Virus record (IMG/VR): IMGVR_UViG_3300030012_003882
Span: 1 to 30,094 of that record
DNA: 30,094 nt
Origin: a virus
Reading direction: 5' to 3' (one strand)
Below the pieces are notes generated by a model, which saw only the letters and a list, made by a program, of their open reading frames with translations, did not search any database and was not told where the DNA came from. A program made the position numbers and the translations under genes. Positions 1 to 8,507 of this stretch are shown one piece after another (the first letter of the stretch is position 1; every line of letters starts with the position of its first letter).

Positions 1-271
1 CGATCGATCTCAAACCGTTGTCAAGCGGTGCAATTGCTGAAAAGTCAAGCCCATACGGGCCACCGCTCGCATTTGTGATGTATGTATTTGTTGATTGTGC
101 ATCAGCCGCATCAAAAAAGCTGTGAGGCAATGGGACGCCCGTGCCGTAACTATTTGGCAAGACATCATTAGGCCCATTTGTGCCCGCGCCTGTTGAGGTT
201 ACGATCTGCGCAAATATGGCATGAGGTGCCGCCGCGATGCGTACAGCATTTTTAATCTTGTTGCCTACTTG
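1..271. repeat. Left copy of terminal overlap (circular joint)
   Basis: These 271 bases match 29824..30094 at a constant offset of 29823, without indels and with 8 substitutions (positions 68, 134, 146, 170, 172, 188, 194, 254). The tail gene entering from the left edge continues in frame at the right edge once the copies are superimposed. The simplest reading is a circular or circularly permuted genome of 29823 bp whose contig ends overlap. The mismatches suggest that the two ends come from different variants in a population. Confidence 0.85.
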
Positions 272-952
272 CAAAGTTGTACTTGATCCTAATGTAGGAT
301 GTACGCCGGTTGTACTGCTTAAAGTAAATCTTTTTGTACTGTTATCATACGAGTCCCATCCAAGATAAAAAGGATCGCCTGATGTGGGTGTACAATACAA
401 TAAACCCCTGTGTGATGATGATTTTGTAAATCCTGATCCATCGGCAACATGTAAGGTTGCATCATTTGACCATGTGCTTGATACTGTTGTTTCAAGATCG
501 GTATCAAAAAACAGTTTTGAAAAATCGCGACCGCTTAAAATACGCGAGTCAATACGGCTCTGAAACGCTGATAAAATGTCCTTAAAGGTTGCCCGATATA
601 CACCACGTTGACCACGTATTTGATCAAGCTGTCCGATTGCGATCAACTCTTTGCCCGTAAGCCCTCGCAGTTCAACCGATAAAAACGCAATACATCCCCT
701 CATGAGGCTTTGCGTGTACTGCAATATATCGCCAACTAACTCAACCTCAAAGCCGCCAAAAGATACGGACCATCTATGAGGGATCACCTGCGTGCCCTGT
801 ACACTTGCACGCGTCACACGCAATGATCCGCGATGCGTAAAAAGGGTAGCGGGCGATCCTACGCCTCGCGTACTTCGCACGATCTCAAGCTCATAGATCG
901 GCGTGATCGATGATGCGGTTAGTGCTGAAACAAAATCACTTGACCAACCCAT
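1..952 (-). CDS. Distal tail protein, N-terminal part (crosses circular joint)
   Basis: The gene opens at ATG 952, sharing one base with the stop of the preceding gene (TGATG), and runs open to the left edge, giving about 317 residues beginning MGWSSDFVSALT. The frame continues at 29823 and stops at 29246, which makes a full protein of about 509 residues. It follows the tape measure and another distal tail gene, so a baseplate, distal-tail or tail-associated role is inferred from position. The region after residue 1 carries an SFGGFEVEL segment of the kind seen in tail-tip proteins. No enzymatic motif is visible. Any annotation that requires a stop within the window would miss this half. Confidence 0.75.
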   Translation of the reverse strand, partial: MGWSSDFVSALTASSITPIYELEIVRSTRGVGSPATLFTHRGSLRVTRASVQGTQVIPHRWSVSFGGFEVELVGDILQYTQSLMRGCIAFLSVELRGLTGKELIAIGQLDQIRGQRGVYRATFKDILSAFQSRIDSRILSGRDFSKLFFDTDLETTVSSTWSNDATLHVADGSGFTKSSSHRGLLYCTPTSGDPFYLGWDSYDNSTKRFTLSSTTGVHPTLGSSTTLQVGNKIKNAVRIAAAPHAIFAQIVTSTGAGTNGPNDVLPNSYGTGVPLPHSFFDAADAQSTNTYITNASGGPYGLDFSAIAPLDNGLRSI

Positions 953-1821
953 CAAAACCGCCCGCGCCGCACTGCATCCATGACATTTGTGTTGATATTT
1001 GCGCCGTAATCTGTAACCGTTGCGCCCTCATTGATGAACCGGCCGCCGGTGTCAAGCGTAAATTTGTCGTCATTGTTTTCAAGATCGCCCGTCACAGGTG
1101 ATGCAGCCGCCAAATTAACCGAAAAGCCCACACCATTATGAAAAGCAAATAGAGCTTGATAGTCAACCACAAGCCGCAAATTTAGCGAAAACAAACGCCC
1201 GTTTTCGTTTGTTATGATTGGCGTGCCTATGTCGCTTTGTGGCCGCTTGAGCAAAGGCCAAAAGCGATAGTAACGCATAAATACTGGACGATTTGAATAA
1301 TCAAAGTTTAGCCTTTGCGTAAATGTGACGGATCCACCACTGGCGGCCGTCACACTGATTGATTCAATCTTTTGTACCTCGCGAATATAGGGCGGGCTAT
1401 CAGTTTCAATGACCACATAATCACCGGCAACAGGGACCACGCCCGTGCCTGTAATCGCTGAAAATACCGCATCTTTAACGTTTACAGTAAAAAGGCCCGC
1501 TTGTGGTGGCGATGACAAAGCGGCCGCCCATGCCTTGTCATGATTTGTCATAAACATACATGAGTAACCGCGATCAAGGTGGTTTTGTAGTGCATCAAAC
1601 TGGATCGCAAGATCTTCGCCCAGCTGCATCCGATCACGCTGTATTGTGATTGCCTCGCCACCCCTACCAACCGATCGAAATATGCCGCCGCCCTGTGTGA
1701 TTCCATCAACCGCATCATGACTAATATCGCTTTGTAACTCAGCGATCAACTCTTGCATATCGATCTCAACCAAATGCCGCCCGTCCGGTTGTGGGTAATA
1801 AAAAAACTTTGCGTTTCCCAT
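952..1821 (-). CDS. Distal tail / minor tail protein
   Basis: This 289-residue protein begins MGNAKFFYYPQP. The start overlaps the tape-measure stop (TAATG) and is preceded by GGAGG, so the two are translationally coupled. Position directly after the tape measure is where siphoviruses encode the distal tail protein, and the predicted composition is mostly beta, with no signal peptide or membrane segment. I do not recognise the family from sequence; the role is inferred from gene order alone. The next gene starts on its stop codon, so both products are probably made in similar amounts. Confidence 0.65.
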   Translation of the reverse strand: MGNAKFFYYPQPDGRHLVEIDMQELIAELQSDISHDAVDGITQGGGIFRSVGRGGEAITIQRDRMQLGEDLAIQFDALQNHLDRGYSCMFMTNHDKAWAAALSSPPQAGLFTVNVKDAVFSAITGTGVVPVAGDYVVIETDSPPYIREVQKIESISVTAASGGSVTFTQRLNFDYSNRPVFMRYYRFWPLLKRPQSDIGTPIITNENGRLFSLNLRLVVDYQALFAFHNGVGFSVNLAAASPVTGDLENNDDKFTLDTGGRFINEGATVTDYGANINTNVMDAVRRGRF

Positions 1822-4091
1822 TATTTGCCTCCAAAGAGCGGGCTTGTACTTTGGCCAAAGGATCCAAATCGTTGCTCAATCTTGCGCACTAAGGAATCAA
1901 TCGCGGATCGCTCTGTGATTGCACTATTGATCGTAATGTTTACGCCACCGCCGCCGCCCATTTGTGAAGATACATCACGCGCAACAGTTGATGACATTTG
2001 ACCGGATCTAGGGACAACCATTTCACCTTCATGCAACATGGCAAGCCCACGATTTGCACCCGTAAACCTAAGCCCACCTTGACCGGATAGCATACGCCCC
2101 CCGCCCATTTTTGAACCGCCAAAAAGGCCCTCAAACGGTGCCGTGATAAGCTCAATCAGCCGCTCAAACATTTTGCCTATTGCATCGCCGATCGCTTGAA
2201 AAAATCCCTTACCTGAAAAAAAGTTTTTGATACCATCAACAACAGACATGACGAGCTTGCCAATACTTGCAACGATTGCAAAGGGCAACTGTATCAAAGC
2301 ATCAACGATCATTTGTGCCGCTTCAAAAAGTATAGAGGGCAACGCCTCAATCAATAAAGGCACAAGGATTTTGATCCCCTGTGCAATGCCTTGAAATGTT
2401 GCCCTAAACTGCTCTTTTATTTCCTCCGGATCTCGTTGCCCCAAATCCGACAAAGCCCCAACAACACCGGCAACCGCCGATCCGATTGGACCAAAAGCCG
2501 CGCCAACGGCATTGATCAAAGCGTTTGGATCTGTGGCTGTCTGTATCACCGTTGTTGCAACGCCAACACCGCCCGCGATCTCTTGTTGTCTCAATGCAGC
2601 ACGCTCACGCTCAGCACGAGCTTTAACGGCATCTTGTGCCGCTTGTGTATTGATATTTTGTTGCTTTGCAATCTCTTTGAGAGTATCAAGCCGCTCTTTT
2701 TCAAGGTTGTTTATTTTATCAAGGGCTGTAAGTTGATCCTCACCCGCTGATTTGATCATTTCATCAATTTGTTTTTGTGCTTTTTCTCTTTCTTTAAATG
2801 CCTTTACGATCCCATCTATAATTTTCTTAGTGTTAAACTTGCGAAGTTTAAAAGATTTTTTGACTAGATTGGCGATCTTTTTTTCGCGAGCAAGTTGCGC
2901 CTCACCTCTCAAGGCTTGCACGGTTGCAAGTGCTTGCTCTTTTTGGGCTTGAATCTGTGTCAACTGTACAGCATCTTTTTTAGTAAGTGCTACCTTTTCC
3001 GCCTGATCAAATTGCTTGATTATGCTTTGTTCGATTGTCGCAAGATTTGCGATCTCTTTGTTGTACTCTGCATTAATGCGCTCATTTGGTTGCATGCGTG
3101 CCATTTGTGCAGTAAGCAACCGATCCGCAAGGCCCGCCGCTTGTGATTGTAAGCCGTTGAGAATACCCTGTAATTGCGTTTGTCGCTCTTTTGCACGGGC
3201 GATGGCCTCATCAATACGCTTTTGCCTTGCAAGCTCTTTGGATATGTTCTCTTGTAGTTTGATAAACTCATCCGCTTGCGCCTGTATTCGCTTTGTGCCA
3301 TCAATGCGCAAATCACGCAAATCACGCTCAAGCATGCCGATATTTTTAATTACGGCCTCTTCCTTTTTTCGCGCCTCTTGTCCTTTTTCGGTCAATCTGG
3401 TTGCGCTTGCCTGAAAATTTCCAGCATCTTGTAATTGACCGATACGCTTTTTGACGGCCTTGAGATTATCTTTTTCGTTTTGCAAAAGTTTTTGTTTTGC
3501 TTCGATTTGCTTTGCTAATTGTGTCTCAAGTTTTGCCGCCGCTTGCTCAGCTGAAAAGGCCCGCTTTGTTTCGGCCGCCTCAGCCTTTGATATGTCACCC
3601 GATAATACAGCGTATTGTAAACGCAATTCATTAAGTTTGCCCGCGCTTGATAAAATCGCATTTTCGGCTTTGTTGTATGCCTCTTGATTTTCTTTGATCT
3701 TTTTTGTGTTTTCGTCAAGTGCTTTGCTCAAAGCCTTTTGTGATGCCTCTTCGGCTTTTGTTGCGGCTGTAAATGCGGCATACGCTGCAATTGCGGCCGT
3801 AATCGCAAGCGTTGCGCCAATGATTAACGGGTTACCACTCGCAAGCGCACGCCCCAAACCACGAAAGGACCGCGCGCCCGCCATGGCAACATCAGCCAAA
3901 CCCGTAAGCTCAGGAGCCATAAAGTTTGCAGCCTCGCCAACGGCCTGAAAAGATCCGCTCATGCCTCGCGCTTGTTGACGTAAATTTTTGACGGATCTTG
4001 TTGTGCGCTTTGTGGCCTGCTCAGTTTTCTTGAGGCCCGCTTGTGCGCCTTTGCTGTCAACTTCAAGGATGTATTCGACGGTTGTGCTCAT
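1821..4091 (-). CDS. Tail tape measure protein
   Basis: This is a 756-residue protein and the longest gene of the tail module, directly after the two chaperone frames. Residues about 10-60 are basic and helical. A small-residue hydrophobic stretch lies near 85-110 (IIGATLAITAAIAAY), followed by about 300 residues of Lys/Glu/Gln-rich coiled coil. More hydrophobic helices lie near 530-650, and the C-terminus is glycine-rich. This pattern is typical of tape measures, which fix tail length and help DNA entry. At roughly 1.5 angstrom per residue it would specify a tail near 110 nm (inference). The start ATG overlaps the previous stop (ATGA). No lysozyme or peptidase motif was recognised inside it. 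Confidence 0.93.
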   Translation of the reverse strand: MSTTVEYILEVDSKGAQAGLKKTEQATKRTTRSVKNLRQQARGMSGSFQAVGEAANFMAPELTGLADVAMAGARSFRGLGRALASGNPLIIGATLAITAAIAAYAAFTAATKAEEASQKALSKALDENTKKIKENQEAYNKAENAILSSAGKLNELRLQYAVLSGDISKAEAAETKRAFSAEQAAAKLETQLAKQIEAKQKLLQNEKDNLKAVKKRIGQLQDAGNFQASATRLTEKGQEARKKEEAVIKNIGMLERDLRDLRIDGTKRIQAQADEFIKLQENISKELARQKRIDEAIARAKERQTQLQGILNGLQSQAAGLADRLLTAQMARMQPNERINAEYNKEIANLATIEQSIIKQFDQAEKVALTKKDAVQLTQIQAQKEQALATVQALRGEAQLAREKKIANLVKKSFKLRKFNTKKIIDGIVKAFKEREKAQKQIDEMIKSAGEDQLTALDKINNLEKERLDTLKEIAKQQNINTQAAQDAVKARAERERAALRQQEIAGGVGVATTVIQTATDPNALINAVGAAFGPIGSAVAGVVGALSDLGQRDPEEIKEQFRATFQGIAQGIKILVPLLIEALPSILFEAAQMIVDALIQLPFAIVASIGKLVMSVVDGIKNFFSGKGFFQAIGDAIGKMFERLIELITAPFEGLFGGSKMGGGRMLSGQGGLRFTGANRGLAMLHEGEMVVPRSGQMSSTVARDVSSQMGGGGGVNITINSAITERSAIDSLVRKIEQRFGSFGQSTSPLFGGK

Positions 4092-4342
4092 AGTATATCC
4101 GCAAGATCGATGATTGATATATTAGGAAATATAGTATCCTTTTTTCGTTTGCGTTGCTTAAGGATGCGCTTGATTCGGTCTCCTCTTGCCCGCACACATT
4201 GCACATTGATCAAAAGATCTGACCATGACATTTTAGCAACCTCTGAAGGAAGCACGCCATATGTGCGCCCAATTATATCATACATGTGCACAATTTCCTC
4301 ATCACTTACGAAACCCCGCAAGCCGTGCGGCCGCCTCCTCAT
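4088..4342 (-). CDS. Tail assembly chaperone, downstream frame (gpT-like)
   Basis: This frame of 84 residues or fewer overlaps the end of the upstream chaperone gene by 41 bases in the +1 frame and ends on the tape-measure start (ATGA). Arrangement between major tail gene and tape measure matches the lambda G/GT pair, where the second frame is normally made only as a frameshift fusion. Its own ATG at 4342 has only a badly spaced Shine-Dalgarno (about 2 bases), which favours frameshifting over independent initiation. The C-terminal half is strongly basic (KRILKQRKRKK). The fused protein would help load the tape measure during tail assembly. Confidence 0.75.
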   Translation of the reverse strand: MRRRPHGLRGFVSDEEIVHMYDIIGRTYGVLPSEVAKMSWSDLLINVQCVRARGDRIKRILKQRKRKKDTIFPNISIIDLADIL

Positions 4343-4817
4343 GCCCTCTCATGGCACAATCAAGGATCTTTTTGCGATCTTCGCTTTTCAACATACCAAC
4401 CCACAACTTGTTTTGTTTTGCGTTTTGCTGATCAATCGCGCTTACGAGTTGCAAGTTTTCCCACGTCTCACCATTATCTTTTGAGCATCGACGCACACAG
4501 CGAATCAACAAACGATCCTCACGCTCAGCCATGCGCTCAAGCTGCTCAGGTGACATTTGATTAACCATTGACAAAAGATCATCAATGTCATCAATCTCAC
4601 CCCGCTCAACTTTTTGCGCCATCTCTTGCGTTTTTTGGATCTGTTCTTTCGATTGGCCTTTAAAAATCGCACTTGCGAGCAACGCACTTGCAAGCCCTGC
4701 GGCCTCTACTTCGCTAGGAGACAAGATCCGCCCCTCTATTTTGATCAAGCCATCAAAGGCATCAACCTCAAAAGATGCGGATGTAATGATCTCCTCAAGG
4801 ATATTTTTATCCATCAT
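4302..4817 (-). CDS. Tail assembly chaperone, upstream frame (gpG-like)
   Basis: This 171-residue acidic, helical protein lies between the major tail protein and the tape measure, the usual site of the lambda gpG-type chaperone. The length fits the family. The start is ATG 4817 (or the adjacent ATG 4814), with AGAGG upstream, and it shares a base with the stop of a 32-codon ORF (TAATG). The reading frame ends at a TGA seven to twelve bases after a GGG TTT C string that could allow +1 slippage into the 4088..4342 frame. Identification rests on gene order and overlap, not on sequence similarity. Confidence 0.8.
   Translation of the reverse strand: MMDKNILEEIITSASFEVDAFDGLIKIEGRILSPSEVEAAGLASALLASAIFKGQSKEQIQKTQEMAQKVERGEIDDIDDLLSMVNQMSPEQLERMAEREDRLLIRCVRRCSKDNGETWENLQLVSAIDQQNAKQNKLWVGMLKSEDRKKILDCAMRGHEEAAARLAGFRK
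4310..4316 (-). other. Candidate programmed +1 frameshift site
   Basis: On the minus strand the zero frame reads GCG GGG TTT CGT AAG TGA. A peptidyl tRNA-Phe on TTT can re-pair with TTC after a one-base forward slip, entering the downstream frame as LAGF-VSDEEIV and bypassing the stop two codons later. The needed shift is +1 (or -2). No classical -1 heptamer connects these two frames. The exact slip codon is inferred. Confidence 0.45.
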
Positions 4818-4915
4818 TACACCTCTTTTTTGTTGTGGGTTTTTTTGTTCGTGCGTTTGCTAGGCAAATCGATCAGAAATTGCAATTTTTGGCATTTTCC
4901 TTGTTTAAATAGCAT
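4817..4915 (-). CDS. Small basic protein, 32 aa
   Basis: This ORF fills the otherwise empty 125-base gap between the major tail gene and the tail chaperone. It starts MLFKQGKCQKLQ and ends in a lysine-rich tail whose TAA overlaps the chaperone ATG (TAATG), the same coupling used at 7110, 1821, 22112 and 11681. The upstream ribosome-binding site is poor, so it may be a coupling leader rather than a functional protein. No function is recognised, and nothing else explains the gap. Confidence 0.45.
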   Translation of the reverse strand: MLFKQGKCQKLQFLIDLPSKRTNKKTHNKKEV

Positions 4916-4942
4916 ACAGCCACGATCTATATTAAAAATTTG

Positions 4943-5884
4943 TTAATTTGATGTAGCATTTGCCGCATCATTTACCATTGTAAGCCTAAAAGCGGTTTCG
5001 CCGGCTCCGATATCAGACAAGCCCAAAAAGCTAACTGTTCTTTCGATGCGTCCAAATGAAGTTACATCATCAGAATAATCAACGATTTTGGCGTTGCGCA
5101 AAAGGAATGTCAATGAATCGGCACCCGCTGTAAAGGCAAGCTCAACATCACTTTGATCGCCGGCAAGTTGTGAATTGTAAAGATTGTTATCCTCAAGATC
5201 AAGCGTACAGGTGATCGTAACCTCGCGCACATCGCTGATTTGTGGTTGCCCTGTGAGCTTCGATCCAAGGTTATTTACACGCTCAAGCTTGTTGTCAACA
5301 GTAAACTCAAAGGATCTGACAGTGTATGTGTTACTGTTGAATGATAATGTGCCCGCTTGATGATGGAATACTTGCGCGCCATTTCCAAAGGTAGGCGTGA
5401 TCGCTGTGGTTCTTGATGCTGCGGTTTCAGCGATAACCTCAAATGATGCGCTTGCTTCGGCACCGGCCTCACAAGATATGGTCATTGATGATACCATTAC
5501 ACCTTCAAACTTTTCAACGGATCCGGTACCTCTTTGAAATTCCATAGTCAACGAGGGTAGTACAGTTGTAGGCTCAAAAACGTGTGTGTATGGTCCCGCG
5601 CCCGTTGTTGCGGGTGTTCCCCCTATCGCAGCCTTGAGAAGTTGCCCCATGCCTTTGTAGAATAGCGGCATTTCGATAGATCCACCGGCTTGCTCAAACG
5701 CGTCAAATGTGGATACCGCAAAGGCCGCGTCACTTTGTGATAAATGCGTTGTACGCTCACGCTCTTGAGATCGACCAAGGGAAACCGATGTGACACGGTT
5801 TGATATGGTTGTTGTAACAGCTGTGCCGTATGTCGATTCTTGCTCGTATTTGATAAAGGCCGATCGGCCAAATTGTAAAGGCAT
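4943..5884 (-). CDS. Major tail (tube) protein
   Basis: This 313-residue beta-rich protein begins MPLQFGRSAFIKYEQESTYG; the E-S-T-Y-G-T-A opening is typical of tail tube proteins built on the tube/Hcp fold. The centre (MVSSMTISCEAGAEASASFE) resembles the conserved core strand region of that family. It is well placed, after the tail terminator and before the chaperones. The start has a strong GGGGGA site seven bases upstream. It should polymerise as hexameric rings around the tape measure. A C-terminal Ig-like domain is not evident. Confidence 0.88.
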   Translation of the reverse strand: MPLQFGRSAFIKYEQESTYGTAVTTTISNRVTSVSLGRSQERERTTHLSQSDAAFAVSTFDAFEQAGGSIEMPLFYKGMGQLLKAAIGGTPATTGAGPYTHVFEPTTVLPSLTMEFQRGTGSVEKFEGVMVSSMTISCEAGAEASASFEVIAETAASRTTAITPTFGNGAQVFHHQAGTLSFNSNTYTVRSFEFTVDNKLERVNNLGSKLTGQPQISDVREVTITCTLDLEDNNLYNSQLAGDQSDVELAFTAGADSLTFLLRNAKIVDYSDDVTSFGRIERTVSFLGLSDIGAGETAFRLTMVNDAANATSN

Positions 5885-5893
5885 AATGTCCCC

Positions 5894-6658
5894 CTATGAT
5901 GGTAATTGATCGCGTACCTGTATCAAGCACCTGATATCGATCTGTTGTAAGTTGGTAGTTGTGATCCTGCACACAAGCGCATAATCTGTATTGTCTGATC
6001 CACCTTTGGCCCGTGCCCGCACAAAGCCATCAATAAACCGTGTTTTTGTCTCATCATATCGCCCCGTGTCGTTTGTGCCGCTGGAATCAAGAGACAACAC
6101 ATTAACGTATTTGATACCCTCTAATCCTAGCCGATCATTAAACGGGTTTGCACGTATATTGAAAAGCCCCGATGTTGCAAAATATATATCAATCTCATCA
6201 GTTGAGGCTTTGACAAATGCCGTTTGTGGTTCACTTGATGGCGGTCTTTGCAGCGGTTGCGATACGAGCAAAGCCGATGGCCGCGATAAGTCAATAAACC
6301 CGCTTAAAGGCGTTGTCATTGTCACATCAACTGATAGATCCGTTGTCTGATTTGGGTTTTGAAAGTACACAAAAATACGGTTTACGGCTTGCGTTTTTGT
6401 GCTCACCTCATCGACTTGCAAGGTTAGGGACCTTGTCGAATAGTCCGCACCCGCTTTGCGCTTGAATGTCAATACATCGCCGGCGTTGTTGGTCACAACC
6501 ACATCAAACATATCTGATCGTATGTTATCCCAAAAGAGATCCCAATCGTTTGGAATCACGATCTCAACGTCCCTGTTTTCATCAGCTCCCGCGCCTGTAT
6601 CGCTTGCATCAACCGCGATCGGCTTTCGCTGCTTGAAACTACTATTAAACCACGTCAT
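5894..6658 (-). CDS. Virion-associated beta-rich protein, possibly DUF2341-like
   Basis: This 254-residue protein starts MTWFNSSFKQRKPIAV. The first 90 residues (W-x-R-x-x-I near the start, then alternating strands ending in a segment about field values and 'tFKRKAGADYSTRSLTLQV') resemble the DUF2341 beta domain found in surface and phage structural proteins; this match is from memory and tentative. It lies between the tail terminator-like gene and the major tail gene, with a GGGATC ribosome site. It may be a minor tail or decoration component. No membrane segment or catalytic motif is seen. Confidence 0.55.
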   Translation of the reverse strand: MTWFNSSFKQRKPIAVDASDTGAGADENRDVEIVIPNDWDLFWDNIRSDMFDVVVTNNAGDVLTFKRKAGADYSTRSLTLQVDEVSTKTQAVNRIFVYFQNPNQTTDLSVDVTMTTPLSGFIDLSRPSALLVSQPLQRPPSSEPQTAFVKASTDEIDIYFATSGLFNIRANPFNDRLGLEGIKYVNVLSLDSSGTNDTGRYDETKTRFIDGFVRARAKGGSDNTDYALVCRITTTNLQQIDIRCLIQVRDQLPS

Positions 6659-6660
6659 AA

Positions 6661-7110
6661 TTAGATCCCCGTATCGCTTTGGCTGTATACTTGCACCTCA
6701 ATATAACCGATCCCGATCCCTTCGATCCCATATCGATCACCGTCCTCAGCAAGAAATGCACATTTTATATCATCGACAATCGAAGAAAGGCCAATTTGAC
6801 GATCAGCACAAAGTGCTCGTATCATATCCTCAACAAGATCCATAGCGTTAACTGTGCGCTCTTCGACATCGGCCCCGCCAACAAATGCGTATACTTCAAA
6901 CGTATTTGTGATTCTATAGCGGCCCAGTGATTGCCCGTACTCGCTAGCCGCCTGAGCAAATGAAACACACGCAAAAGGTACATACGGCGGCTCAATTGTT
7001 GCCCCGATCTGTACCGTGTTTTGCATATCGATCCCGCTTTCACCTGATGTAAAATCAACCGCAATGAGATCGCGTATCTTTTCGGTTATTTGTCGTGCTC
7101 TTGATGCCAT
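6661..7110 (-). CDS. Tail terminator / tail completion protein
   Basis: This 149-residue alpha/beta protein follows the gp10-like gene and precedes the tail tube region, where siphoviruses carry the tail terminator that caps the tube and docks it to the head. The size (130-160 residues) suits the lambda gpU / HK97 gp10-neighbour class. The start overlaps the preceding stop (TAATG) with GAGGAT upstream. Sequence features such as a 'tvNAMDLVEDMIRALC' helix are compatible with the fold but not diagnostic. The assignment is from synteny. Confidence 0.65.
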   Translation of the reverse strand: MASRARQITEKIRDLIAVDFTSGESGIDMQNTVQIGATIEPPYVPFACVSFAQAASEYGQSLGRYRITNTFEVYAFVGGADVEERTVNAMDLVEDMIRALCADRQIGLSSIVDDIKCAFLAEDGDRYGIEGIGIGYIEVQVYSQSDTGI

Positions 7111-7508
7111 TATCGATCCTCATTGAGTGCTAATGATAGCAAGTTTTGAAGCTCTTTGGGCACCTCAGATGATTGTATTTCTTTCATTGCCCTACCCAAA
7201 AACAATCTTGGCCTCATGTACTTTGTACCAAATTCAACAAAATGCGCATAGTTTACAGGCGCGCCGGATGTGTTGCCGCCTGCACGCAAAAGCATACGGG
7301 GCCGTCCATCCTTTGTGTCAAAAAGACCAGTAATCGAAGATCTCAAGCGGCCTGTACGTACACGCGGGTAATCGGTTGCGTTGAGTTTTCCTTCTCTCTC
7401 AGCTTTCAAAGATAGGATTTGGAGTTTTTCAAAAAGTGTTTTTACAATCCTTTGATCAACTCGTCTCATTCTGTGTTGAAACTGGGCAAGCGTTAATTTT
7501 TTCCCCAT
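7110..7508 (-). CDS. HK97 gp10-like head-tail / tail completion protein
   Basis: This 132-residue protein carries the segment YAHFVEFGTKYMRPRLFLGRA, cut here as VEFGT followed by RPRLFLGRA, the signature of the HK97 gp10 family, preceded by PRVRTGRLRSSI, also typical. These proteins act at the head-tail interface or in tail completion. The start at 7508 has GAGGTGAT correctly spaced. The gene sits between the connector gene and the tail terminator, in the canonical order. Length is usual for the family. Confidence 0.88.
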   Translation of the reverse strand: MGKKLTLAQFQHRMRRVDQRIVKTLFEKLQILSLKAEREGKLNATDYPRVRTGRLRSSITGLFDTKDGRPRMLLRAGGNTSGAPVNYAHFVEFGTKYMRPRLFLGRAMKEIQSSEVPKELQNLLSLALNEDR

Positions 7509-7516
7509 GAATCACC

Positions 7517-8131
7517 TCACAAAATTTGGTTTGATTCACGAAAAGGCGCAAGGATTTCTTTTACTTCGGGCGGCATGTTCTTTGCACTAATTGAGATTGT
7601 CGCCGCTCTTTGTGTGATGCTGTCTTTGCCCTGTGTGGCTTTGTTGCGGTGCAGCTGCGAAGCCCACACACAGATCCCGTGCTCAAGATCTGAAGGCAAA
7701 GCACTATTTGAAAACCCCGCCTCACATATCACCTTGATCGCCCTGTATCCACGTTCAAAAACATCAGTTGACTCAACAGGCTTGAGGATCACACGGCCCT
7801 CATATTGATCAAGCTCGTAATCACCCGCATCCATAAGCGTATCAGATCCGTATTGCCGATCAATGTCAATGTGTATTGATGTGATCGATTGCACGGGCCT
7901 CATTGGTAATTGTAAAACTTGAGGATTTCCGTATGTAGGGCCATCTAAAAAAAAATGATAGGTAGCCGCCAGCATACGAGGTGACGCAAGGTTTTTGGGC
8001 TTGCGCCAACCCATATAGCGACAGGTCGCGGCCTCCACACGATCAAGCAACGCCTCAAGATCAGTATTGGCATTGTTGCCCGTGATCTCAGGTAGGTATT
8101 GCTTAAGTGTGGAAACCGTAACCATTGCCAT
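7517..8131 (-). CDS. Head-tail connector / head completion protein (gp6-like)
   Basis: This 204-residue protein begins MAMVTVSTLKQYLPEITGNN and contains an N-terminal helical segment (LEALLDRVEAATCRYMGW), then a beta section with DAGDYELDQYEGRVIL, the usual layout of HK97 gp6-like connector proteins. It would form the ring beneath the portal to which the tail attaches. The start could be ATG 8131 or the in-frame ATG 8125; neither has a strong ribosome site. It is three bases after the decoration-like gene and nine before the gp10-like gene. Confidence 0.8.
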   Translation of the reverse strand: MAMVTVSTLKQYLPEITGNNANTDLEALLDRVEAATCRYMGWRKPKNLASPRMLAATYHFFLDGPTYGNPQVLQLPMRPVQSITSIHIDIDRQYGSDTLMDAGDYELDQYEGRVILKPVESTDVFERGYRAIKVICEAGFSNSALPSDLEHGICVWASQLHRNKATQGKDSITQRAATISISAKNMPPEVKEILAPFRESNQIL

Positions 8132-8133
8132 GA

Positions 8134-8496
8134 TTAAAATTGTCTCGCAGTGTCAAAGACAAGTACGAGATCACAATCAACGGCCAAACCGGATGCAGCA
8201 AAATCATACTCAACGTTAAGGCATGTCGATGAATCAACGTCACCATTTGATACGGCTAGCTCTTCATTTGTCAACGCGGCAAGTGATACAGCATTAAACA
8301 ATCTTACCGCAAGTGTTGTGCTTCCGTTTTTGACTGCAATTTGGCTGTAATTTGTGCCGTCGTGTGTGATTCCCGCACGGCTTGAGATCATAACCTTTTT
8401 GAGTGTTGCATTACGATCACAAGGGATTGAGTGCAATACTGTGGTTGTAGTTAAGTTTGTGCTGTGCTTTGCGGGTACATGTATTCTATATTCCAT
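8134..8496 (-). CDS. Putative head decoration protein
   Basis: This 120-residue, beta-rich protein begins MEYRIHVPAKHSTNLTTTTV and is encoded immediately after the major capsid gene with a perfect AAGGAG site. Capsid decoration or head-fibre proteins usually occupy this place and are of this size. The sequence lacks membrane segments and has a small-domain character with repeated Thr/Val strands. Function is inferred from position. A minor role in head completion is the alternative. Confidence 0.55.
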   Translation of the reverse strand: MEYRIHVPAKHSTNLTTTTVLHSIPCDRNATLKKVMISSRAGITHDGTNYSQIAVKNGSTTLAVRLFNAVSLAALTNEELAVSNGDVDSSTCLNVEYDFAASGLAVDCDLVLVFDTARQF

Positions 8497-8507
8497 GATT
8501 ATACTCC

